In this document: positions 47,709-59,396 of the stretch, in pieces
How positions within the stretch are numbered: the first letter of the stretch is position 1
Layout of the letters: the number at the start of each line of letters is the position of its first letter
Assembly: GCA_025890175.1 (NCBI GenBank)
Contig: JANPYM010000012.1
Span: 89,785-153,784 of the forward strand
Length of the DNA: 64,000 bases
Direction of reading: 5' to 3'
Source of the DNA: Ciborinia camelliae
Taxonomy: Eukaryota; Ascomycota; Leotiomycetes; Helotiales; Sclerotiniaceae
Made by a program: the position numbers and the translations under genes
The notes under the pieces: generated by a model
Database searches by the model: none
What the model was told of the DNA's origin: nothing
What the model saw: the letters and a program-made list of their open reading frames with translations, nothing else

Positions 47709-47956
47709 GTTATTGCCGGAGGGATCGCAGGATCTGTGATAAGATGAATACCATAGGATTCACTCATCAACGGAACGCCAATGGACTGATCTTCGAACAC
47801 CAGGCCAAATCTTCCACGGCCCTCTCGATCGAATCAAGATACTATTCCAAACCAGCCATTCTCAATTCATCAATTCTACAAGCTCTTGGGTAGGAGGGCT
47901 CACCAGGGCTCTACGGGACATATATGGACGAGATGGAATTATAGGGCTCTTCCGTA

Positions 47957-48867
47957 CAGTCGAGGACAAGCAAAGTTCACTTAAATTTTTTTTGCTTTTA
48001 AACTTATTTTTTTTTAATATAAAATATATAGAATTCTAAACTGATTCTAATAGTATAAAAATATTTTTAAAATTCTATCGAAAAAAATTTCAAAAATCCA
48101 AAAAACAAAATCCTGAAATCTAAACTATTCTCATATAACCATCTAATCTTTTATATAAGCTATATCACATCAACAACGCTACTTACATATAATCTAATAA
48201 TACTATTCGATTTGTTTAGCTTTCTTTTATCATTTATACTATTTTAAATTTTAAAAATACAATATAAAATAATAATTATATAATCTATTTCTTTTTTTTT
48301 TTTTTTTTTTTTTTATATTATTAAAATTATTAATAAATTTTAATTTCTTTTAATATAAAATATATAAATTTTAACACTAATTCTAATAATAAAAAAATAT
48401 TTATAAACTTTTATTGAGGAATCAGGTCACATGGTTTCCGGTCACATGATCAGGGATCACGTGGTAAGCTATACCGCATAGGGTATGGGGGAGTAGCATA
48501 TAAGGGCAGCTGGGCTGCCACCAAATACATACTCCTTAGTTAAATCAATATACCATATTCTACCCCAGTACTTCCTTCCTATCGTATTACTGGTCATCCC
48601 AGGATATACGACTAACAACTTTTTATAAAAAAGATTTTAAAAATAAAAAATAAAAAAAATAAAAAAATGAAATCTAAACTATCGTTATGTAACACCTTCA
48701 AATTTCCTATATATTAAATATTAAATCAATTATATATCGAATTATATTTTTTATTATATATTTGAATTCTCTAAATTATTCTATATATTTAATATTTAAA
48801 AAAAATAAATTTAATTAAAATATATTTTTTTATCATTTTTTATATAAGGTTTGCTTGTCCTCAACTG
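47957..48867. mobile_element. 911-bp TA-flanked inverted-repeat element inside the carrier gene
   Basis: The left end starts CAGTCGAGGACAAGCAAA, and the right end is the reverse complement of CAGTTGAGGACAAGCAAA (17 of 18 bases match). TA flanks both ends (47955-47956 and 48868-48869). Removing the element and one TA leaves the carrier codons in frame. The inside is extremely AT-rich with no ORF, as expected for a non-autonomous or point-mutated Tc1/mariner-type copy. A separate dispersed repeat is nested at 48413-48630. Confidence 0.85.
48413..48625. repeat. Dispersed repeat (LTR-like), copy 1, with E-box triplet
   Basis: About 95 bp from GGAATCAGGTCACATGG to CATATAAGGGCAGCT are nearly identical to 61923-62017. 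It contains CACATG, CACATG and CACGTG at 48428, 48443 and 48458, exactly 15 bp apart, followed by ATATAAGG, which could be a TATA box. This is GC-balanced sequence inside an AT-rich element, so it is probably a later insertion, perhaps a solo LTR. The outer limits are uncertain. Confidence 0.6.
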
Positions 48868-49651
48868 TAATCACTCTGCAATTTTGTTGAGGACCTATCC
48901 TTACGCAGCTATAGATTATGTCGCGTACGAACATTATCGAGCGCTTATTATTGACTTGAAGAGTCAGGAGACATGGATGTGAAGGTTCTCAGCTGGTGCA
49001 TTGGCAGGTATTACATCGGTCTTCTTCATATATCCCTAGATATCAAACGTGTTCGTCTGGCATACGAGATAAAGTCTAGGAGGTCTTCACTGGCCGATAT
49101 ATTCAAGAATATCCACAACGAACAGCCGCTCTCAAAATCAAGCTCATCTGCTTCTAGATCATCGTCTGGACCTGTTCAAGAAATTACATTAGCCGCAACC
49201 CCACAAATAGGCTTGATAAACTTTGACAGAGGCTTTTCCATGACCATTCTCGGCATGATTCCATTTGCCAGTACATTTTTCCTAACCCAATGACACCATT
49301 AGCGATTCATTCCTCTTACCTTTATTACGGGAATACGCGACACTTTCCCAGCCAGCCAACGCATCTACGGAAAAGTCCGTACCGTTACGAGCTTGGGCCG
49401 AACTCACATCAGGAGGTATTTCTGGGGCAGGATCGCAGACAATTTCATACCCACTAGATGTTATTAGACGACGGATGCAAGTTGGTGGAACTGTAGGAGA
49501 TGGATGCTATCTTCGCATAGGAGAGACTGCGAGATTGATCTTTAAAGAACGTGGAATTTCTGGGTTTTTGGTGGGTTTAGGGTTTATGTCAAAGTTGTGC
49601 CTTTGATTGCCATAAACTTTTATACTTTTGAGAGGGTGAAGATGCTGTTTG

Positions 49652-51859
49652 GTAGGTATATAAACGAAGTGGAATGAGGAAGCTCCTCAAACGTATTCCG
49701 CAGGAGAAAACTGGAGGCGTTTTTGTCAGAACCCAAGAACGAACCTGAGGCGAATTTCTGCATTATATGTGAGTACAAGCATATATGTATCATTGATTTA
49801 TTGTTTCGACCAAGACCCTTTTAATTTGAAAGAAAGAAATAGAAGACTTACATTATCGGACTGCAGTCCGGAATATTGGAATTCCTCATCACATCCCATC
49901 CCATCCCATCCCATCCCATCAATATGAGCCGAGAAGTTTCTCTCGTGATGTGATGTGATAGTTCTGGACCGACCGACCGAGTCAAGAGAATCGTAATGGA
50001 ACTTGCCATCCATGCTCTCGCATAGATATCTCGCATGAGTTCTACCTGCTCATTTAAATCATCTTGGCTGATGCATAAGCATGGATGCGTAAGTCAAATC
50101 ATCGTCTAACCCAATGATTGGACTTTCACTTCACAATTTCAATAGCATAGCGCAGTCTTGTATGCAAATTCCGAGTTATCTATCGACCAGTGTATCTCAA
50201 TTTCTTTAACCCATATCTATTGTATTTTTGCCCGCGGTGCGGAAGTTCCCCTTGGGAGTCTGGATGTATCAAAGTTCAACATGATCTATCTATCTATCTA
50301 TCTATCTATCCGAGAGATGGGATAGCATAATCTCCCAAGTCGGTGGACGCAAAAGTTCCATATGTCATGAGAATGCCTTTACTTTCTCCCACTCAAAGAC
50401 TTCATATCTCCCGATTCATTCCCTCGACCGCGCGATCACAAAAGTCCTTCCTCTCTAGGTTTGAATAATGCCATCTAATAAGTGGCATAGAAATTGATCA
50501 AAACCTCATTCTTCCCTTCTTTCTCAATAATTGCTCGAGGTACATCTATCTATATTCCCAAGCTTAAATAAATGTATAATACATTTACATTTAAAAAATC
50601 TATATAATTATATATATCTAAAAGCATAATACGAACCTCACCGCATTCCCAGGGCCGGCTAAAAAACAATACCGTGGATTCCAGGTTGTTGTATTAATTA
50701 ATCATCTGCATCGGTTATCATGAATCGAGATATTTAGATCTCAGGATCGGATAGTTGGAAGGAAAAATATATTTTAGGAGATGGGAAGGAATGGTAGAAA
50801 ATTTGGGTTTTTGGGTTTTTGGGTATATCATATCATATCATATCAATTAGCTTTTATCTTTTGTATATTATTTTGATTGTAGATTTTTGAATGGCATGGG
50901 GTGAAATGGGATATCCCCCAATTGGCCGTGAAGTGAGCTGAGGTGAGTTGTTGCAATGGAAGTAAAGACCTTAAAAGGGTCCCGGGTTATTTTGACCTCA
51001 ACAATCTTAACCTTAACTTTTCCCTAAAATCATTTCTCACGTGCTATTTCCATTCTCATTCTTATAGTTTTCTAGATATAAATGATTCTTTGGTTATATA
51101 TCTAGCCCGCCCATATAGCTTACCTAGGTGAGTACAACTTAGATACAACTTAGGTACAAAAACTTAGTGGCTGTGAGCTGTGCTATGGATATTATTCGCA
51201 GTTATAAATTTAGAATCGCAGGCTTTGTTACTAATGGATACCTCCGTAGTACTCAATTTCCATGGGAGGGTGACAGTACTTTAGATCCCTGAAGAGACAG
51301 AGTTACATCGCCGCAACCACGTGTCATACTCCGTGCATTTTCTTCAATTCTTTTATGTTTCGCTTTCTCGACTCTCGAGGTCCCGCTTTATGTACCTACC
51401 TACCTAGTAGGTGGGTCGGTCGTAAATTCCTGTGCCTCTGAGATACATTACTGCGGTGAAGATTGGCATTGGCATTCGCAATGTGATTGATATTTATGGG
51501 GTTTATTTGTTAAATCATATCACATCACAGCAAAGGAAAGCAAAGTAAGCAGATAATACACACATAGGATTGGCATCGAAAAAAAGTAAAATTCGATTCT
51601 CAAACGAATAGACATGAATGAACCAATTGGAACCCAGAGTTGAGTTGAGCACGCTACGCTATGCTATGCACCTTTATGCTCCCAAATCGAATCATATCAC
51701 TCCCATGTTGTATTTTCGAAAATTTCCATCCTGTAATCAATGTAGTCAATTTGTCCCCAAATGTACAACTTATGAATCTGTCACGTCCCACCACTAGAAT
51801 CGGTTATTCTTTCTCCGGTCTGCAATCGACTTTCTCATCACTCCTCCACTCCTTCACAT
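49652..51859. other. Intergenic, no gene seen
   Basis: Contains CATCC repeats near 49895-49920, an (ATCT)n run at 50285-50310, TTTTTGGG units near 50805 and ATATC repeats near 50830. No credible frame. Confidence 0.5.
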
Positions 51860-52525
51860 CTAAGCCAAAAGACCAACGAATGCAAGTGCGAGAATTGCGA
51901 GGCCACCCTTGGAGAGTTGCTTGACGGTTGGTTGACCCGCGTTGGCAGTTGAGGAAGCGGTTGCACTGGAAGAGGTAGCTGAAGCTGAGGTCTTGCCGGA
52001 GGAGGTTGAAGTCTTTGCGGTAACAGAGGCGGAAGTCGAACCCTTTTCAGTACCAGAAGCGGAGGTTGAGGCATGGGTAGCGGTAGCTTGTCCCGAGGAT
52101 TCCGTCGTAGTAACGGAAACCGAACCCGTGGTCGATGCCGAAGCGGATGCTGAATCCGTGGCACTTGGGAAGACAAGAGTACCGCTACTTCCACCCAGAT
52201 AGGTACTACCGGCCGAAGCAGGAATAGCCGATCCGACCGCCGAGAAAGGATTATCGTCCAAGGTACAGGCCATGTCAACATCCGAAACGCCGGCGCTGGA
52301 TCCGAAACACTTTTCGAAGGTTTGTTGAGCGGTGCTGCCGGTTACGTTGCAGTAACTGTAGCATCCTTCCAAGATCACGTTGACGGGAGCACTGCCGCAG
52401 CAGGTACTCATGGCGCTGACGGCGGCTGCGTTAGAGGTGATGTTTACTGCAGTGCAGGCATTGAAGTAGGTGTCACTGCTGAGCGCAGCGGCGGGGACAG
52501 TTATGGAGCTAGCTGGGCAACTCAT
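51860..52525 (-). CDS. Ser/Thr-rich cysteine-containing protein with GPI-like C-terminus
   Basis: Intronless, 221 aa, with an ATG at 52525. The first 110 residues contain eight cysteines, including FNACTAVNI, STCCGSAP and GCYSYCNV, which look like a compact disulphide domain with N-glycosylation sites. Residues about 125-200 are almost only Ser, Thr and Ala, suited to O-mannosylation. The last 16 residues (KGGLAILALAFVGLLA) are a hydrophobic tail after a small-residue region, as in GPI-anchored wall proteins. No N-terminal signal peptide is visible at this ATG, and no upstream exon supplying one was found. That is odd for a GPI protein. The function is unknown. Confidence 0.72.
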   Translation of the reverse strand: MSCPASSITVPAAALSSDTYFNACTAVNITSNAAAVSAMSTCCGSAPVNVILEGCYSYCNVTGSTAQQTFEKCFGSSAGVSDVDMACTLDDNPFSAVGSAIPASAGSTYLGGSSGTLVFPSATDSASASASTTGSVSVTTTESSGQATATHASTSASGTEKGSTSASVTAKTSTSSGKTSASATSSSATASSTANAGQPTVKQLSKGGLAILALAFVGLLA

Positions 52526-54625
52526 TTTGACGGTTAAGGGTTGACGGTTGAGGATTGAAGTGTTGAAATTATTTGGAGATTCAAAGTTTGAACGTGTAAA
52601 GTCTAGGAATTGTTGACCTTAAATGTAGAAAGAAGGATGCCAAAATCAAATATGTAAGCGAGCGAGGCAGGCGCAGACAGTAGGTGATTTAATGCAATTT
52701 CGCAAATCAAAAATGACAAAGATTGAAAGATTTGAATTTGATCCAGAAGGGAAAAAAGCGAATGATATGAATCAATCAAACAAATGATCTGAGGCTTTTG
52801 AACAAGAAGAAGATTGGAAAAGTAAAAAAGTGAATATAATAGTCTTGAAAGGTGGAAATTGTAAGGATCTATGGATTCTGACAACCTTTTAAATATCTTT
52901 CTCTTCTTCGTATACAAGAGATGTAACCAATCACAAAGACTAATCTGAAAGGATTCTATTAATATGGAAATCGTCAGCACGTAATTTGGATTTGGAGGGG
53001 TACAATGGTTGGAATAAGCAATCGAGGGCTGTGCCGCACCTGCCCTGCCTCACCTGTACTGTACCTGCAGAATGGATGCAGTAATTACAACCTTAGCCAC
53101 AATGTCACAACACAACCATATGATTTGTTGATTTGCTTCCAATCAATCGGCAACCAATTATATTTCTCCATTTGATCTTGTCTGATCTTTTGAAATGGGA
53201 TTAAAAGGGAACTGATCAGATTCTTCAGCAAATCAAGCCTTTTCCCTTTGATGTGGCTGATCCTACAGGCACAGCAATTTTAAGTTGCTACTAAAATAAC
53301 TTATATGTTACAAGCCCCCAAATCCCAACACAAGCAACAACTTCCTTCGATCTCGATCTTTTGTCTTCTACTTCTTTTCCCAAATCATGTTTTTAGACGA
53401 GTAGGATCCATTGCTTCCTGGGCTGTGTATCACAACAGATCATCTTTCCTTTCACGGAGACCGGTCTCTTACTAAGAGATTTACTCGACTGATTTCGGCA
53501 AGCATATAGTCATGTACTAGGTAATCACTCCTTACTCCTGCCGAAAGTTTCACAGGTTGATGGATTTCATGAGCTGGTCACTTACTTGGTGATTGTCATA
53601 CTGTATTTCAGACTCCATATTCATACCTGGAACACAAGATCAGGCACCCATCTTTTCTTGGTCGTAAGGTTAAAGTTTCAGCCATCTGGAGTGACCGTTT
53701 GTAACTCAAGATCTCCAGTTCCTAATTAATTGTCCATTGCTTATCAGACCGGCCATGACACGAATCTTGCATGCGGGGAGCCCTCGACCTCACAAGGGGA
53801 ATATAATCGTAATCATAAGCACTAGCTAGTTGCCGTGGGCTTATTGGTTGCTTTACGTACATCTTGAATTAATATTAATATATTAATGTCTCCTGCCTGC
53901 CACATTCTTCCTTCAACATCCTTCTGTAACCTCATCTCTAATTAAGCATTACGTTTTCATGTGAAGAAGATCTATTCTTGATCCTGTACTACCACCTTGC
54001 GGAAATGCCTTGATCATCAAACCGTTCCTTCGATACCGTTCGAGAGGTTGAGGCTGATATACGGTTCCATGCGATGAGTTTGAACATCCCGAGAATTTGG
54101 CTTCTCACGTGGTGGCAACGATGTTTTCCTGGGTAATGGTGACGAATGAATACCCGAAGTTTGTCCATAGTCAGGATCCTACTCGACAATGATCTGTTTT
54201 CTCACTATTCATGATGATCACAAGAAGAAGTCTTCTAATTGCGTATTTTCATAACTCGCTTGGCTTGTTGCATGCATACACAAGAATTCATGGCAGTTCT
54301 TGGCACCTCCTACCACTGGGTTCATGGGAATCCTTCTATCGTCATGTAAATTGTGTGATGATCGAACTGATATTTCCGTCAATATCAGGCTCTGGAGAAA
54401 GAGGATGTTGGATATATAAGACAGAGGAGTGTCAGGGACTCTTACCTTCCTACCCACATCTCATTTCACATTCTTTTCACAGCATCTCTCTAGTCATTCC
54501 TTTTTTCCTAGGGTTTATTGATCCGTTTCATTCATTCATTGGGTGCTGTTATTGATACGAATAATCGACTTTTCATATCCCCTTTTCATTATCTTTCCAA
54601 AATTTGCATCTGTAATACCTATATC
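52526..54625. other. Intergenic, no gene seen
   Basis: AT-rich DNA with no convincing frame. The right end is the LysM-gene promoter region. Confidence 0.5.
54413..54420 (+). promoter_or_regulatory. Possible TATA box of the LysM-protein gene
   Basis: TATATAAG lies about 205 bp upstream of the ATG at 54626 and is followed by C/T-rich leader sequence. It rests on position and consensus only. Confidence 0.35.
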
Positions 54626-57566
54626 ATGCACCTATCAGTCTTTGCCCTTGCGGCTTTGTCTTTATGGCAAGGCTGCACTGCTCAAGGTACCAAAGAGACT
54701 CTAGTACCATATCACCCAAAAGACCTCGGTCTTACGAGAAGAGATGCACCACCTAGCATCACTCTTCAAGATGAGCTCAGTCTGATTTGGGGATCAGCAA
54801 ATGGTATGCTATTTTTTCCTTTCCGGAACCTCTTCATGACTAACAAACCAAGGTTCCACTTTTGTCAACGTAACCCTTAACACAGGCGAGACTGAACTTG
54901 TTATCTCCACCGAACATTTCGCCGATAGTCTCACAGATGTTCAATGCACCAATGACCTTATTCTTACCTTCAAAGATAACTCAACTTTCCAAGCTGCCAT
55001 TGCCGATTGGTCCTGGGTTAATTTTCACGAGAACCGTACCTTCTTCATGATTAACAACTGGGGTCCTTGTGCTGCTGCTTCGGAATCTGGTAGACAACCA
55101 TGGGTTGTTCACGGAGTCGATATTTATGACGAACAAAACTTCATCGTTAACTTCAATGCTACCCTTTCGGATTGGGATGATGTCATGTCTGGCGCTGTGA
55201 TCGAATTTGGAGCTATGTCTTCGTCGACTTCATCCAAAAGATCTTACACGATAAGCCAGTCTTTGTCCCTTAACTTGGCCCATACTCTTCCCCAGACTTT
55301 CTTCAGCAAATCTACCAATAGTGGACTGGACTTCTCAATTGACTGTCCGGGCTGTGCTACCACGGGTTCAATCAGTGTTACAGGAAAGGTTGTTATGGGT
55401 ACAACTATTGGTATTCCAACTAGTGTCAAGTCAGTATCTATCAGCGCTACTCCCCAAGGTGTAGGTGCCAACTTGGCTCTTGGATTTGGAGTCTCAGGTA
55501 CATTAGGCAGTGGATGGTCAAAAGACTGGAACTTGATTACTGTTGGTCTTCCAGGATGGTCCATTCCAAAGATCATCGACTTAGGTCCTCAATTCAGTGT
55601 TGATGCCGGTTTTGCTCTTAGTGGTATCGAAGGATCTGCCCAGATCAGCGCAGGTATCGATGTTAAAATTCCCGATTCCTCTTCTGCCGTTCTCGGTATC
55701 AGTGGTGTGGATTCTAGCTTTCATGGTTGGATTCCAACGGTGACTCCTCAAACTCCCAAGGTTAGCGTGGAGGTTGATGGACACTTGAATTTATTCACCG
55801 AACTCGGTCTCGATGTTGGACTCACCGTCCTCAGCAAGTATGGTTTCGGAGGTGGACTTTTCCTCCGAATCCCCGATGTCAATATTGATCTTGGAGCCGA
55901 ATTTAACACTCAAGGTGTCTGTCCCGGATCGGCAGATGTCTTCGGTGTTAAGTTGGGTGCAACGGTTGGTGTGGATCTAGGTCTGGGTGTCTACACCGAA
56001 TCGGGCGGAAACAAGCATTGGAAGGCAAATACCACCATCTACCAAAATAGTAACTTGATCACCCCGATCGATAAATGTTTCCCTCTGGGCCCGACTCTCC
56101 CAGCTACTGTTAAGGGTGTGGCGATTAAGACTGTTGGAACCGTCCCGGTTTCTTCGAAAAAGACAGATACCACAAAGGAAGCTACTACATCACCTAAACC
56201 AACTACTAGCGCAGTCTCTTCATCAAAAGCCTCAACGACTCGTGGCAGTGTTACTGATAAGACTTCAAGATCAGCATCGGCAACCAGTATCAAGGTCTCG
56301 GAAACTACACATAGCACGGGGAAGATCTCAGGTACGGGTGTTTCCTCATCGTATATTCATGGGTATGGAACTATCCCAGTTACTTCCTCAACTAGAAAAG
56401 CCTCAGGCACTGGTGTTTCCTCATCTATTCATGGATATGGAACGGCCACCGCTTCTTCTTCTACCCACAAGCTCGAGGGGACCGGAGTCTCTTCATCTAT
56501 GCATGAATACGGATACGGATCTTTCCCAGTTTCTTCCTCAACTACAAAACTCGATGGGACTGGAGTTGCCTCATCTATTCATGGATACGGATACGGATCT
56601 TTCCCAGTTTCTTCACCCACTACAAAACTCGAGGGGACTGGAGTTGCCTCATCTATTCATGGATACGGATACGGATCTTTCCCAGTTTCTTCCTCAACTA
56701 GAAAACCTTCAGAGACTGGAGTTGCCTCATCTATTCATGGATATGGAACTGCTCCAGCTTCTTCTTCTACTAGCGAAAAACTTTCAGAAACTGGTGTCTC
56801 ATCATCTTTTCACGGATACGGATATGCAACTTTCCCAGTTTCTTCCTCGACTAAAAAGCTCTCAGGAACCGGAGTTTCTTCATCTAGCAAAGTTACCGGT
56901 ACAATCATCTCCTCATCTGATTTATACGGCACTCACCCTGAAACTACCGCTTCATCAATCAAGGGCATCAGCACCACAACTCATGTCACTGAAGGATATG
57001 GCGGTCTTCCTACATCAATTGTCAAGTCTTCGGGTACAGTGGTGACGAGCAGTTCTCTCTCTATCTCCGCTTCGGGAGTGAGCTCAATCAAGACGGCCAT
57101 CGCTTCATCGGGAACTTCATCGGTTCTGGGTCTTGAGACTAGTAAATCTTCCTCGGAGATTCCATATACAACTGCGAAACCAACAACTACCGCCGGTGCT
57201 CCAGTCTATGGATCATCCACTTCATCCGCTCTTGGTCTCGAGACAAGTAAATCATCTTCAACCCCCTCCACCCCCCTCCCAACCAAATCCACCACCGGCA
57301 CCATAGCCCCCGCCCCAACCGCCACAGGCATAGCTCCCACATGTGACAAATGGGTCACGATCGAAGATACCACATGTTCCTGTGAAAATATCGAAACGTT
57401 CTACGGCGTCACGGCCGCGGATCTGGTTTCTTGGAACCCGGCTTTGGGATCGGAGTGTAAATTGGTTGTGGGTGAGGCGGTTTGTATTGGGGTTATGGAG
57501 GGGTTTTATAAGAGAGAGGCAAAGAGAGCGGTGGGGGGAAGACTGGGGAGATTTGTTAGGGAGTAG
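54626..57566 (+). CDS. Secreted repeat-rich protein with C-terminal LysM domain
   Basis: Two exons, 54626..54803 and 54853..57566, give 963 aa. The start MHLSVFALAALSLWQGCTAQ is a signal peptide. Residues about 45-480 form a large beta-rich globular part (TFVNVTLNTGETELVI, FHENRTFFMINNWG, VDIYDEQNFIVNFNATL) like the paired DUF7029/DUF7223-type domains of fungal extracellular proteins. A Ser/Thr stalk follows, with about seven copies of a 24-27-residue unit built on GTGVSSSIHGYG and ending SSSTTKLE (about 56330-56880). The C-terminus holds a LysM module (CDKWVTIEDTTCSCENIETF, then SWNPALGSECKLVVGEAVC), which binds N-acetylglucosamine polymers such as chitin. It is likely cell-wall associated; any role in host interaction is inference. 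Confidence 0.87.
56330..56880 (+). repeat. Coding tandem repeat, about 7 units of ~75-80 nt
   Basis: It encodes the GTGV-S/A-SSIHGYG...SSST repeat of the LysM protein. Units 3 to 5 are the most alike, which indicates recent unit duplication. Unit lengths are multiples of three, so the frame is kept. Confidence 0.85.
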
Positions 57567-58429
57567 GTTGTTGAGGGGTGGGTGGTTGGTTGGGTTGGAT
57601 TGGATTGGGTTGGGTTGGGTTGGGTTTTTTGGGATGGTAATACACTTGAAGGTTATGAATCATCTGACATTTCTTTTTCATTTTGGGAAGGGTCAATTCA
57701 ATGAATGGATGACCTTTTTGTATTTCTATATTTATTTTTTATTTTTTATTTTTGGGGGGGCAGGGGATTTGATCGGCCACTGCGCATATCTAGATTCGGT
57801 GGCGACTTCTTATTGCATTTTTGTATGACTAGCAATCGGATTTGAGAAACACTTGAAGATTCGAGAATCAGAGTTAAAAAAAGAAAATTCAAGGAGATGA
57901 TGTTGTTGTAAGCTTTTGTTTTTGTTTTTGATGAATGTTAAGTACTTGGTAACTTGAAAGTACTAGGTACCTAGTTAATCTCAAATAGTGAATAGTAAGG
58001 ATCGAATAATGAATATCTACTTAGGGATGTAGATGTTGAATGGAAGACAGTGAATTCAGTTAGCGAATGATACCTATTGTAGATGAGGAGAGGAGATCTC
58101 CGCCTTTTACATATTGACCCCATATCACAAAAGCAAACACTGGAAAGCAAACACTCGAATTATTGAAGTTGCACCTTCATATTCGAAACTTAAACTATTG
58201 GTTCTTCAACCTTTAGAAATTGATATCAAACGAAATCAGAGTATAAACAAAAGATTGGTTTTTCTATTAGATACAAAGTATCTAATCATCATTTTTCCGA
58301 GGTCCACAAACGAGGAGAAAGTCAAAAGTCAAAAGTGGTTGAGTTCTATATACGGTGATACAAACGCAAACGCAATCATACATACAAACAAATCTCTCAG
58401 AACACTATAAAATCGTGTGAAACAAAACC
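57567..58429. other. Intergenic, no gene seen
   Basis: Begins with GGTTGGGTT repeats just after the LysM stop codon. It contains an AGTACTTGG...CTAGGTACCTAG cluster near 57950. No gene. Confidence 0.5.
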
Positions 58430-59396
58430 ATGTCTCTTAAAATCAATCATTCCAATTCACCCTCTACTCAATCCAATGTACAAGAAGAAGTGAAACCTCT
58501 CAAAGGAGAACAGCATACCCCATACATGGAGTAAGTTACGCAATTTAGTTCAACGCAAGATGCACAACCAACGAGAAAAAAACAAACAGTAGTCTCGGGA
58601 TAGAATTCGCCATGATAATCGTCGGCCAAGGCCCCGAAGAAAAGATCTTCCACATCCATCTGCAAGAAGAAGCTGTGCACGCGGATCCCGCACTTCGGAC
58701 CACTTTTCCAGCGCGGCTGCGACGTCCTCAAATTCTAACACGAAGTCCCCGCCCCCTTTGACGTGCTCCTCGAATGGGTCTCCACGGATCATCTCCGCGC
58801 CATCGAAGTCGCGGCGCGAGACTCGAGTGCGGCGCCGCGTTTGTTTCGCGCGTGGGCCGCCCAGCATCTGTATCTGCTCGCGGACCACTTGCATCTTCCC
58901 CATCTCATGGATCGCGTCTTGGAGGTCCTGTGTCGTCTGGATGGATCGTAAATATCGGCTGAGAAATTCGCCGGACTCCGTCGTGTTTCTCTATGCGTGG
59001 ACGTCGAAAGGCTCGAAATTGAGACGGTATGTCGTGGAACTCGCCGTGTATCTGGTTCACAATCAATCGCAGTCGGGTAATGCACTTGTACATTCTGAGT
59101 TGATGTCGGGGATGGGCAATGAGGATTTCTTTCGGGATTATTTGCATCTCAGCGCCCAGAAAATTGATGATCCGCGTAGAGGTTCTGGTTGTCGTTTTCA
59201 TATGCATGAAGAGCATGAGGTTTGTCGGGCAAAGTTTTACGGTGACGAGGGGAAGGATATTCTTCTTGGTCACTTTGAACAGAAAGTGATGATGCAAAAT
59301 CGATTGGCGAAGAAACAAAGGCTCTCTCCAGGACCTCAATCAGAGTGGCCAATCAGTCCGCTAGCTGGTAGCGCTGATTACTCGCTATTACTGTAA
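58430..59396 (+). pseudogene. Broken BTB-family gene C
   Basis: An ATG-containing first exon (58430..58530) ends in phase 2 at GTAAGT. The acceptor at 58592 gives LGIEFAMIIVGQGPEEKIFH, the same start as the other BTB genes. The frame then shifts near 58670 (to LCTRIPHFGPLFQRG), meets TAA at 58736-58738 and continues as PFDVLLEWVSTDHL and LADHLHLPHLMDRVLEVL. It shifts again near 58945 into SPDSVVFLYAW, LRRYVVELAVYL and the C-RFH-MH-EEHEV-C motif, and ends at 59396. Three disruptions make it a likely pseudogene. It is GC-rich, not AT-shifted, so point-mutation silencing is not the cause; base-calling errors are an alternative. Confidence 0.75.

Larger units (their letters stand above)
47709..49651 (+). 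pseudogene. Broken mitochondrial carrier (LEU5/CoA-carrier-like) split by a transposon
   Basis: Three carrier repeats can be read across stops and frameshifts. Repeat 1 has VIAGGIAGSV and PLDRIKILFQTSHSQF, then DIYGRDGIIGLFR. The 911-bp element interrupts right after this. Repeat 1 resumes as NHSAILLRTYPYAAIDYVAY. Repeat 2 has FSAGALAGITSVFFIYP, a frameshift, DIKRVRLAYEIK and later FDRGFSMTILGMIPFAS. Repeat 3 has SYPLDVIRRRMQVGG, IFKERGISGFLVGLGF and VKVVPLIAINFYTFERVKML. The order and the Px[DE]xx[RK] carrier signatures identify the SLC25 family; the closest type is the coenzyme A/adenosine 3',5'-bisphosphate carrier group. There are several frameshifts and stops besides the insertion, so it is dead. 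Confidence 0.85.

Noticed and set aside
50285..50310. Possible CRISPR-like or clustered repeat array
   Set aside because: It is a plain tetranucleotide run without spacers. No CRISPR array was seen anywhere in the window, as expected for a fungus.
56116..57045. 309-codon frame in the LysM gene
   Set aside because: Frame +1 of the repeat region. Its Leu/Pro/Gln composition is a by-product of the Ser/Thr repeats.
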